A DNA stretch of 8,915 nucleotides from a bacterium (GTDB lineage Bacteria > Patescibacteriota > Gracilibacteria > UBA1369 > GCA-2718715). The position numbers and the translations under genes are program-made. The stretch lies in the NCBI GenBank assembly GCA_030426295.1, contig JAUHYY010000040.1, forward strand, positions 1-8,915, given 5' to 3'. This document shows positions 1 to 5,862 of the stretch, piece after piece (positions within the stretch are counted from its first letter, which is position 1; the number at the start of each line of letters is the position of its first letter). Under the pieces are notes generated by a model. That model ran no database searches. It was not told the DNA's origin and worked only from the letters and a program-made list of their open reading frames with translations.

Positions 1-1604
1 AAGATAGCTGAGATTGCTCCACAGATTGCTCTACCTTCTTCTGAATCGTAAGGAATCCCTGAAAGCATAAGAACTGATCCTAGGTTTGCATAACCAAGAC
101 CTAGAGTTCTGTATAGGTATGAAAGTTCAGCAATTTCTTTACTTGGGAACTGAGCCATTAATACTGAGATTTCTAGAACGATTGTCCAAAGTCTGATTGC
201 GTGTCGCATTTCTTTTACTTTGAATTCGTAAGTTTCTTCATTGAAGAAGTGTCTTAGGTTTAATGATGCAAGATTACATGCTGTGTTGTCTAAGAACATG
301 TATTCAGAGCAAGGGTTTGATGCATTGATTCTTCCTCCTTCTGGGCAAGTATGCCATTCGTTAATTGTTGAATCGAATTGAACACCAGGATCAGCACATT
401 GCCAAGCAGCGTCTGCAATTTTGTCCCATAGTTCTCTAGCTTTGATTGTTTTGTGAACTTCACCGTCTGTTCTTCGAATTAAGTTCCAGTCTGCATCGTT
501 TTCAACTGCTGTAAGGTATTCGTTTGAAACTCTTACTGAGTTGTTAGAGTTTTGACCTGATACAGTCATGTATGCTTCACCGTCGAATGCTGCATCATAT
601 CCAGCTTGAATTAGAACGTAAGCTTTCTTTTCTTCTTTTGCTTTCCATTCTACGAATTCAACAATATCTGGATGGTTAACATCTAGACATACCATTTTAG
701 CTGCACGTCTTGTAGTTCCACCTGATTTGATAGCTCCAGCTGCTTTGTCTCCGATCTTAAGGAAAGACATAAGACCGCTTGAGTTACCACCTCCGCTAAG
801 TGTTTCGCCTTCACCTCTAATTCTTGAGAAGTTCGTACCTGTACCTGAACCGTATTTGAACAGTCTTGCTTCTCTGATCCAGAGTTCCATGATTCCACCT
901 TCGTTTACTAGGTCGTCATCAACAGATTGAATGAAACATGCATGTGGTTGTGGGTGAGTGTATGCATCTTCCGATTTTTTACATTCACCAGTAATTGGAT
1001 CAACATAGTGATGACCTTGTGGAGTACCAGTGATCCCGTACAAGTAGTTCAATCCTGTGTTGAACCATTGCGGTGAGTTTGGTGCAGCCATTTGATGAAC
1101 TAGCATGTATTTTAGTTCATCTTCGAATGCTTGAGCATCTTTGTCTGATGCGAAGTATCCATGTTCTTGACCCCAGTGTCTCCAGCATCCTGCAAGTCTT
1201 TGAATTACTTGTTTTGCAGTTTTTTCTGGACCAGTGATTGTTTTTCCGTTTTCGTCTTTTATTTCGTTACCATCTTTGTCGTATTGAGGAACACCTGCTT
1301 TTCTGAAGTATTTTGAAATCATGATGTCTGAAGCAACTTGTGACCAAGCTTTTGGAATCTCGCAGTTTGTCATTTCAAATACGATTGTTCCATCAGGTTT
1401 TTTGATTGATGAAGTTCTCATTTCGTATTCCACTTCGTCTAATGGATTGATTCCATCATGTGTGAATAACCTATTGATCTTTAAACCTTGTTTCTTAGGC
1501 GCTGGTAGGTTTTGACTACTCATTTTTCTTGGTGTTTCAGAAATTTCAGATGAGCTTTGAGTGCTCGTAGACTCCGAAATTGCAGTTGCTTCTGCGGGTT
1601 TCAT
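1..1604 (-). CDS. nrdJ: Class II (B12-dependent) ribonucleotide reductase, N-terminal 534 residues (partial)
   Basis: Reduces ribonucleotides to deoxyribonucleotides in the cytoplasm using an adenosylcobalamin-derived thiyl radical. The reverse-strand frame is open from an ATG at 1604 to the left window edge, so the C-terminal part lies outside. Residues 44-110 carry the DGINPLDEVEYE and PKAWSQVASDI segments typical of the long NrdJ form. HACFIQSVDDD contains Cys223, SGTGTNFSRIRGEGETLSGG is the glycine-rich substrate region, and NPCSEY holds Asn430, Cys432 and Glu434, followed by Cys443 in NTACNLASLNL. The radical Cys432 and the resolving pair Cys223/Cys443 match the class II pattern, with the 11-residue gap between the last two as in Thermotoga NrdJ (from memory). 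No N-terminal ATP-cone is evident. An in-frame TAA five codons upstream limits the start; Met28 (codon at 1523) is an alternative start, because residues 1-30 are Ser/Thr/Glu-rich and poorly conserved in character. No Shine-Dalgarno sequence is visible. Family membership is very secure. Confidence 0.96.
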   Translation of the reverse strand, partial: MKPAEATAISESTSTQSSSEISETPRKMSSQNLPAPKKQGLKINRLFTHDGINPLDEVEYEMRTSSIKKPDGTIVFEMTNCEIPKAWSQVASDIMISKYFRKAGVPQYDKDGNEIKDENGKTITGPEKTAKQVIQRLAGCWRHWGQEHGYFASDKDAQAFEDELKYMLVHQMAAPNSPQWFNTGLNYLYGITGTPQGHHYVDPITGECKKSEDAYTHPQPHACFIQSVDDDLVNEGGIMELWIREARLFKYGSGTGTNFSRIRGEGETLSGGGNSSGLMSFLKIGDKAAGAIKSGGTTRRAAKMVCLDVNHPDIVEFVEWKAKEEKKAYVLIQAGYDAAFDGEAYMTVSGQNSNNSVRVSNEYLTAVENDADWNLIRRTDGEVHKTIKARELWDKIADAAWQCADPGVQFDSTINEWHTCPEGGRINASNPCSEYMFLDNTACNLASLNLRHFFNEETYEFKVKEMRHAIRLWTIVLEISVLMAQFPSKEIAELSYLYRTLGLGYANLGSVLMLSGIPYDSEEGRAICGAISAI

Positions 1605-1638
1605 GTGCAAAATTGATTAAATTCTAAATTGTGTCGAT

Positions 1639-1686
1639 GTACTATATCTTGTGTATGTACTCTTCCTGTAACACAATATATCGTTA
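1639..1686 (-). promoter_or_regulatory. Tandem NrdR-box-like palindromes upstream of nrdJ
   Basis: Two 16-bp sites lie at 1639-1654 (GTACTATATCTTGTGT) and 1671-1686 (ACACAATATATCGTTA). Each matches the published NrdR consensus acaCwAtATaTwGtgt at 13 of 16 positions by my hand alignment. The spacer is 16 bp (32 bp centre to centre, about three helical turns), the usual arrangement for paired NrdR boxes. NrdR is a zinc-finger/ATP-cone repressor of ribonucleotide reductase operons that responds to dATP/ATP. The left half of the upstream box coincides with the best -10 candidate for nrdJ, which fits repression by blocking RNA polymerase. The nrdR gene itself is not in this window. Confidence 0.72.
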
Positions 1687-1704
1687 TATTTTGATTTGGA
1701 TCAA
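1675..1704 (-). promoter_or_regulatory. Candidate nrdJ promoter
   Basis: Reading the minus strand, a TTGATC element (1699-1704) is followed after 18 bp by TATATT (1675-1680), which would start transcription near 1668 and give a leader of about 64 nt. A second -10-like TATAGT lies at 1641-1646 but has no good -35 partner. Both -10 candidates fall inside NrdR-like boxes. Leader length leaves no room for a cobalamin riboswitch from this start site. The assignment rests on hexamer similarity only. Confidence 0.4.
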
Positions 1705-1825
1705 TTCAATATGGTTGACGAAATCTTTGTAACTATCTTGGTTATTCGGTGTTTTTTTTGAGTGTATTTGTATCATGCGGAATACTCACTTTTTTGTTGT
1801 TTCTATCCTGCTTGACGAAAATGTG

Positions 1826-1857
1826 AAAAGCACTCAGCGTTAAAACTAAGTGCTTTT
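1826..1857 (-). terminator. Intrinsic terminator of glnA
   Basis: Nine perfect base pairs, AAAAGCACT (1826-1834) with AGTGCTTTT (1849-1857), extended by two more pairs after one mismatch, close a short loop. The hairpin starts 10 bp beyond the glnA stop codon on the minus strand. The 3' arm ends in TTTT and is followed by CACATTTTC, so the U-tract is broken, which weakens it somewhat. No plus-strand gene reads into it. Confidence 0.7.
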
Positions 1858-1867
1858 GAAATATTTT

Positions 1868-2893
1868 TTAAACTGTTGCTGGGCTAGTTTCCATTCCTGA
1901 TTTTACTGTCTTAATTATTCGTGCTGCAACTTTGTATGGATCAGCTGAAGAGCTAGGCCTTCTATCTTCTAACCAACCGTTCCAATTGTTTTGTACAGTT
2001 GCGATTGGGATTCTAATTGAAGCTCCTCTATCAGATACACCGTAACTGAACTTGTCGATTGATTGAGTTTCGTATTCCCCTGTAAGTCTTAGGTGGTTGT
2101 CGTGTCCGTATACTTCAATATGTTCTTTTGTTACTGGTCCAAAAGCTTGGCATACCTTATCGAAGTTTTCTTTGTTGCCTGCTGTTCTAAGGTAGGTGTT
2201 AGAGAAGTTTGCATGCATACCTGATCCGTTCCAGTCACCTAGTACTGGTTTGCAGTGCCAGTTGATTGATACGCCGTATTTTTCTGCGGTTCTTTCAAGT
2301 AAGTATCTTGCAACCCATGTATGATCACCTGCTGCTTTGGCTCCTTTTGCAAATGTTTGGAACTCCCATTGTCCTGCTGCTACTTCTGCATTAATGCCTT
2401 CGATATTAACTTTTGCTTCAAGGCAAAGGTCTAGATGTTCTTCTACAATTTCTCTACCATGTGCATTTGTTGCACCAACTGAGCAGTAATATTGGCCTTG
2501 TGGTTCTGGATAACCATTAGCTGGGAATCCAAGTGGGCTATTTGTTTCTGAGTCCCATAAGAAGTATTCTTGTTCGAATCCGAACCAGAAGTCTCCATCG
2601 TCATCGATCGTTGCACGACCATTTGTTGCATGTGGTGTTCCGTCTGCGTTAAGTACTTCACACATTACAAGGTAGGCATTAATTCTCCCTGGATCATTGA
2701 AAATTGCTACCGGCAAAAGCTGGCAATCAGAATTGTCTCCTGTTGCTTGTTTTGTAGAACTTCCGTCGAATGACCATAATGGACAATCTTCAAGTTGACC
2801 GCTGAAGTCTGAAACTATTTTAGTTTTGCTTCGCAAAAATTGCTGGGGCGCGTTACCGTCCAGCCAAATATATTCTAACTTTGTTTTGCTCAT
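1868..2893 (-). CDS. Glutamine synthetase type II (eukaryotic-type GSII)
   Basis: Condenses glutamate and ammonia to glutamine with ATP, supplying amide nitrogen to purine and other pathways. The 341-residue protein has the short GSII architecture rather than the roughly 470-residue bacterial GSI. It begins KLEYIWLDG, then shows the beta-grasp WSFDGSST (40-47), the metal-binding FGFEQEY (104-110), EGINAEVAAGQWEFQ (165-179), the NGSGMHANFS segment (222-231), SDRGASIRIP (287-296) and EDRRPSSSADPY (309-320), all hallmarks of GSII. GSII enzymes are not known to use the tyrosine adenylylation control of GSI. The gene stands alone between two terminators and ends in TAA. No Shine-Dalgarno sequence precedes the ATG (upstream bases TTTAATTTTCTCT). 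Phenylalanine codons in the catalytic segments are TTC, suggesting good expression. Symbols glnA and glnII are both in use for this form, so none is fixed here. Confidence 0.95.
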   Translation of the reverse strand: MSKTKLEYIWLDGNAPQQFLRSKTKIVSDFSGQLEDCPLWSFDGSSTKQATGDNSDCQLLPVAIFNDPGRINAYLVMCEVLNADGTPHATNGRATIDDDGDFWFGFEQEYFLWDSETNSPLGFPANGYPEPQGQYYCSVGATNAHGREIVEEHLDLCLEAKVNIEGINAEVAAGQWEFQTFAKGAKAAGDHTWVARYLLERTAEKYGVSINWHCKPVLGDWNGSGMHANFSNTYLRTAGNKENFDKVCQAFGPVTKEHIEVYGHDNHLRLTGEYETQSIDKFSYGVSDRGASIRIPIATVQNNWNGWLEDRRPSSSADPYKVAARIIKTVKSGMETSPATV

Positions 2894-2910
2894 AGAGAAA
2901 ATTAAATGAC

Positions 2911-2946
2911 AAAAAAATCATACCAAATTAATTGATATGATTTTTG
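2911..2946 (-). terminator. Intrinsic terminator after purB-dcd
   Basis: AAAAATCATA (2913-2922) pairs perfectly with TATGATTTTT (2936-2945); after one C/A mismatch three further pairs (2924-2926 with 2932-2934) close a 5-nt loop. On the minus strand the hairpin is followed by a run of seven T (2911-2917). It lies 43 bp past the dcd stop codon and only 17 bp before the glnA start, so it separates the two units. It is nearly symmetrical and could also act rightward, but no plus-strand gene reads into it. Confidence 0.75.
2917..2925 (-). promoter_or_regulatory. Candidate extended -10 promoter of glnA
   Basis: On the minus strand TGGTATGAT reads as an extended -10 (TG-N-TATGAT). It lies within the 3' arm of the dcd terminator stem. 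Initiation about 7 nt downstream, near 2910, would give a leader of roughly 17 nt. No recognisable -35 hexamer sits 16-18 bp upstream, where the sequence is AAAAAT. It is the only reasonable promoter in the 95 bp between dcd and glnA. Confidence 0.4.
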
Positions 2947-2988
2947 TTTCTAACTTGATTGAGTTTTAAAAGTAGGGTGTATTAATAC

Positions 2989-3594
2989 TTAACTCATTGA
3001 TCCCATTCTTTTTCTTAGTTCTGGGTCAACTGTGATACGGCTTTCTTGTGGCATTACTTGTCCTTGGTATTTTGATGATGCTTTAGCGTAGTAAGGCACG
3101 TCTGCTGTTGAGCTCATTGTTTCAAATGCAAGTTGGCATACTCTCATACCTGGGTAAAGTGCTACTGGCATTCTGTTGATGTTTGTGATTTCTAGAGTGA
3201 TTGTACCTTCGAAACCGGCGTCTACGAATCCTGCTGTTGAGTGAACGATGATACCCAGTCTTCCGAGTGAGCTTCGTCCCTCTACTCTAGCTACTAGATC
3301 GTCTGCAATTTTGATTTTTTCTAGAGTTACTCCGAGTACGAATTCTCCTGGTTGAACGATGAATGGTTCACCTGGTTTGTCGAGCGTAATTAGTTCTGTC
3401 ATTCCTTCGAAACCTTGTGGGTTCATTGGGTCAAGAACAGCTAACTTACTATGTTTGTAAATTTTGAAATGATTTCCAAGTCTAAGGTCCATTGATGAAG
3501 CGTTAACGTTGGGCATATGATCATCTTCTGGTGACCAACATTGAATGTCCCCTACTTCGAATTTTGCTTTGATATCTCTGTCTGATAAAATCAT
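2989..3594 (-). CDS. dcd: dCTP deaminase (possibly bifunctional dCTP deaminase/dUTPase)
   Basis: Deaminates dCTP, providing dUTP or dUMP for thymidylate synthesis. The 201-residue protein starts MILSDRDI and contains SSMDLRLG (33-40), QPGEFVLG (81-88), the signature RVEGRSSLGRLG (103-114), HSTAGFVDAGF (118-128), TLE with the expected catalytic Glu135, YPGMRVCQLAF (147-157) and KYQGQ (175-179) near the C terminus. The AGFxDxGF segment resembles the bifunctional enzymes of Mycobacterium and Methanocaldococcus, which convert dCTP straight to dUMP, rather than the AHRIDPGW of E. coli Dcd. That bifunctionality is inference. Its ATG overlaps the purB stop codon by four bases (ATGA), so translation is probably coupled. 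The weak purine stretch AAGAGAAA before the ATG is encoded by the purB tail. The gene ends in TAA, followed by a terminator. Confidence 0.94.
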   Translation of the reverse strand: MILSDRDIKAKFEVGDIQCWSPEDDHMPNVNASSMDLRLGNHFKIYKHSKLAVLDPMNPQGFEGMTELITLDKPGEPFIVQPGEFVLGVTLEKIKIADDLVARVEGRSSLGRLGIIVHSTAGFVDAGFEGTITLEITNINRMPVALYPGMRVCQLAFETMSSTADVPYYAKASSKYQGQVMPQESRITVDPELRKRMGSMS

Positions 3595-4967
3595 TTTCTC
3601 TTTTTTAAATAGTGTTGAGTTAGTTCTTTAGCTAGACCAATATAGTCTGCAGGTGTTAGCTCTTTTAGTGCTTTCTTTGTTTCTTTATCTACTTCGAGAC
3701 CGTCAACAAATTTGCTTATATCATTCAAACTTATTCTCTTACCTCTTGTCAATTTCTTGAGCTTTTCATATGGGCTATCTATTCCTTCCAGTCTCATTAC
3801 TGTTTGTATTGCTTCAGCTAAAATTTCAGGGTTGTCGGCTAGTTCTTTTTTTAGAACTTTTTCGTTGACTTCGAGCTTGTCGAGTCCTTTAATCATACTT
3901 TTGCATCCAAGAACTGTGTAAGCAAATACTGTGCCAACATTTCTGAATACAGTTGAGTCACTTAGGTCTCGTTGCATTCTTGATATAGGAAGTTTTTGGC
4001 TTAAGTGAGAGATGATTCCGTTTGATAGGCCCATGTTTCCTTCTGCATTTTCGAAATCGATTGGATTTACTTTGTGCGGCATTGTTGATGATCCGATTTC
4101 GCCTTCTCGAAGTTTTTGTTTGAAAATTCCTCGACTGATGTACATCCAGATATCTCGAGAGAAGTCGATAAGGATTGTGTTTATTTGTGAGTATAAATTC
4201 ATGTATTCAGCTGTTGTGTCGTGTGGCTCGATTTGAGTTGTCATTGGATTGTGCTCGAGTCCTAGTGATTCTACGAATCTTTCTGAAATGTTTTCCCAGT
4301 CCTCATCTTTGGCGGCTGAAACGTGAGCATTGAAGTTACCGGTTGCTCCATTGAATTTACCAGTTAGTTTGAATTCATCAATTTTTTTGTAGTATCTATC
4401 TAGTCTAGCGAGTACATTAGCGAATTCCTTACCGACTGTAGTTGGACTTGCAGTTTGACCATGAGTTAGTGATAGCATTGGGAGGTCTTCGAATGTTTTT
4501 GCCATTTCAGCGATTTTTTGGATTACACCTTGTAGGTTTGAGTTTACGAAATTCTTAGTACCTTCTTGAATCATTAATGCGTACGAAAGGTTGTTAATAT
4601 CTTCCGATGTACAACCGAAATGTACAAATTCTGTTAGGTCCTCTACTGATGAATCCGTAAGAGTCTCCTTTATGTAGTACTCAATTGCTTTTACATCATG
4701 ATTTGTTTCTTTCTCGATTTCTTTTACTCTTTTTGCTGCTACGACATCGAAGTAGTCTACTATCTCTCTGAGGAACTTTATTTCTGATTCAGTTAACTTA
4801 CGTGTGTTTTTTAGTTTTACTTCGTTACAAATGTGAATAAGCCATTCAATTTCTACTCTTACTCTATATTTAAAAAGTGCAAACTCTGAAAAGTAGTCTG
4901 ACATTTCTTCGAGTTTGTTTCTATATCGTCCATCTAGAGGACTAATTGCGATGATTGGGTCTAGCAT
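3591..4967 (-). CDS. purB: Adenylosuccinate lyase
   Basis: Catalyses two fumarate-releasing steps: SAICAR to AICAR in de novo purine synthesis, and adenylosuccinate to AMP. The 458-residue length matches the E. coli PurB type (456). Family landmarks are clear: AISPLDGRY (7-15), TNHDVKAIEYY (88-98), HFGCTSEDINN (116-126), LTHGQTASPTTVGKE (167-181) with the general acid/base His169, the TTQIEPHD segment (243-250), and GEIGSSTMPHKVNPIDFEN (289-307), whose mobile loop carries the catalytic serine (293 or 294). LTRGKR and LTPADYIG near the C terminus also match. It is the first gene of a purB-dcd pair and ends in TGA, the only complete gene here not ending in TAA; the ending at the normal family length supports TGA as a real stop. 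The upstream bases ACAAAATAAACT hold no Shine-Dalgarno sequence. Confidence 0.97.
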   Translation of the reverse strand: MLDPIIAISPLDGRYRNKLEEMSDYFSEFALFKYRVRVEIEWLIHICNEVKLKNTRKLTESEIKFLREIVDYFDVVAAKRVKEIEKETNHDVKAIEYYIKETLTDSSVEDLTEFVHFGCTSEDINNLSYALMIQEGTKNFVNSNLQGVIQKIAEMAKTFEDLPMLSLTHGQTASPTTVGKEFANVLARLDRYYKKIDEFKLTGKFNGATGNFNAHVSAAKDEDWENISERFVESLGLEHNPMTTQIEPHDTTAEYMNLYSQINTILIDFSRDIWMYISRGIFKQKLREGEIGSSTMPHKVNPIDFENAEGNMGLSNGIISHLSQKLPISRMQRDLSDSTVFRNVGTVFAYTVLGCKSMIKGLDKLEVNEKVLKKELADNPEILAEAIQTVMRLEGIDSPYEKLKKLTRGKRISLNDISKFVDGLEVDKETKKALKELTPADYIGLAKELTQHYLKKRK

Positions 4968-4978
4968 AGTTTATTTTG

Positions 4979-5002
4979 TTACTGGATATATTTATACAGT
5001 AA
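4979..5002. promoter_or_regulatory. 24-bp dyad in the purB promoter region, possible operator
   Basis: TTACTG (4979-4984) and CAGTAA (4997-5002) are perfect inverted arms, and 10 of the 12 position pairs of the whole 24-bp site are complementary. The site ends 11 bp before the purB ATG and includes the best purB -10 candidate, TATAAA on the minus strand (4991-4996). The corresponding -35, TAGAAT at 5014-5019 with a 17-bp spacer, is poor. A palindrome over a -10 element suggests a dimeric repressor site, but I do not recognise its family; it does not resemble a NrdR box. A short RNA hairpin is an alternative. Confidence 0.4.
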
Positions 5003-5030
5003 TTTTCAAGTGAATTCTAGCTGTGAAAAT

Positions 5031-5058
5031 TTGACAATCCGCAGCATTGGTGTATAGT
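5031..5058 (+). promoter_or_regulatory. Sigma-70-type promoter of the orphan gene
   Basis: A perfect TTGACA (5031-5036) is followed after 16 bp by TATAGT (5053-5058, five of six consensus bases). Transcription would begin near 5065, leaving a leader of about 20 nt before the ATG at 5086. It is the best promoter match in the window. It decides the start of the gene below: a longer frame opening at TTG 5047 would begin inside the promoter spacer, before the transcript exists. Confidence 0.75.
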
Positions 5059-5085
5059 AGTGCCTTTGTATCTTTTTTATATAAT

Positions 5086-5856
5086 ATGGAGGGTCAAAAT
5101 CTAAAGTACGATATAATTGATGGTGTAAAGATAACTCCTGATACACCTGTAGAAAAAGTATTTGAAGTAATGCAGCAAGCTAGACTGTTTTATTTAGCTG
5201 CATTGCGAGATATGACTATGCTTACTCAGTTTGATACACAAGATTTGGGTGAAACACTTAAATCTGCAGAAAGAGTTGCTGCTTCTAATGATGAAGTAGT
5301 AGTTCCTGTTTATAGTTTGAGTGATGAATTCAGGTGTGAAGTTATGGAAGTTATTGGTGAAATTTATATTGAGTATATTTCACGATTATTTATGTGTTTT
5401 AGGGTTTTAGCTGAAGAAGAAATGCCTGAAGGTATAGACTCACATTCTGTTTTTGTTGAAAGATTGAAGAGGTTTCTAAGTAGAGTATCTAATGAGAGAT
5501 CTATGAGTGTATTTAATAAAACTATGAAGTACTGGAATGCTTCAGCTTATAATTTTTGTGACGATGAAGATAATGTTCTTGATGCTAATGACGATCTTGC
5601 ATATTTGAGAGCAGGATATTCTGGTGTAGAAATTAAGATTGATAATTCATTCACCTTATTTCTTGGTTATAGCATTAAGTCAGAACGTTTGTTAGTTTGT
5701 ATAGTTGATCGTACGGGTACAATAAGTATTGCGCATAATACTAGTGATGCATTTTGTAATTTTAGTGATGAAGAGTCTTACCCTTCGAAACAATTTGCTT
5801 TTTTTAGTTTAGAACATCTTGATTTATTTGAAGTCGAATTCAGTAGTAGATTATAA
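5086..5856 (+). CDS. Acidic protein of unknown function, 256 residues
   Basis: I do not recognise this protein. It is strongly acidic: by hand count 45 Asp/Glu against 10 Lys and 14 Arg. It has no signal peptide or convincing membrane segment, so it is probably cytosolic. The N-terminal two thirds look helical (about 20-70 and 80-150), then a DDEDN cluster near residue 160, then a C-terminal part rich in short beta-like stretches with alternating hydrophobic residues (GVEIKIDNSFTLFLGYSI, LLVCIVDRTGTISIAHN), suggesting a small alpha/beta domain. The start is ATG 5086 because the promoter -10 ends at 5058. No Shine-Dalgarno sequence is present (TTTTTTATATAAT). It is the only plus-strand gene, divergent from purB and convergent with purC. 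Its phenylalanine codons are 16 TTT to 3 TTC, the reverse of nrdJ. A complete frame with its own promoter makes it a likely real gene; function is open. Confidence 0.75.
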   Translation: MEGQNLKYDIIDGVKITPDTPVEKVFEVMQQARLFYLAALRDMTMLTQFDTQDLGETLKSAERVAASNDEVVVPVYSLSDEFRCEVMEVIGEIYIEYISRLFMCFRVLAEEEMPEGIDSHSVFVERLKRFLSRVSNERSMSVFNKTMKYWNASAYNFCDDEDNVLDANDDLAYLRAGYSGVEIKIDNSFTLFLGYSIKSERLLVCIVDRTGTISIAHNTSDAFCNFSDEESYPSKQFAFFSLEHLDLFEVEFSSRL

Positions 5857-5862
5857 ATATAT

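Noticed and set aside
683..898. Short open frames antisense to or out of frame with nrdJ, glnA, purB and purC (for example 683-898, 1321-1515, 2570-2773, 4012-4236, 6580-6801)
   Set aside because: They lie entirely within strongly conserved genes, and their translations have no family character, so they are shadows of the coding frames.
1605..1700. Cobalamin riboswitch in the nrdJ leader
   Set aside because: The predicted leader is about 64 nt, too short for the roughly 200-nt fold, and no B12-box-like conserved segment was seen.
1759..1795. Hairpin GAGTGT/ATACTC followed by a T-run on the plus strand, in the gap between nrdJ and glnA
   Set aside because: The stem is short with a G-T wobble, no plus-strand gene or clear promoter leads into it, and on the minus strand it is followed by A, not T. 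A small RNA cannot be supported.
1715..1820. Direct repeat TTGACGAAA at 1715-1723 and 1812-1820
   Set aside because: Nine bases occurring twice in an AT-rich gap, without a partner -10 or further copies, is compatible with chance.
3591..3593. Alternative code with UGA as glycine (Gracilibacteria/Absconditabacteria)
   Set aside because: The only gene-end TGA terminates purB at its normal family length, and no in-frame TGA occurs within the conserved genes, so the standard code is sufficient.
5080..5085. Perfect TATAAT immediately before the orphan ATG
   Set aside because: There is no -35 at a suitable distance (5057-5062 is GTAGTG) and transcripts would start inside the coding region. The upstream TTGACA/TATAGT pair is better.
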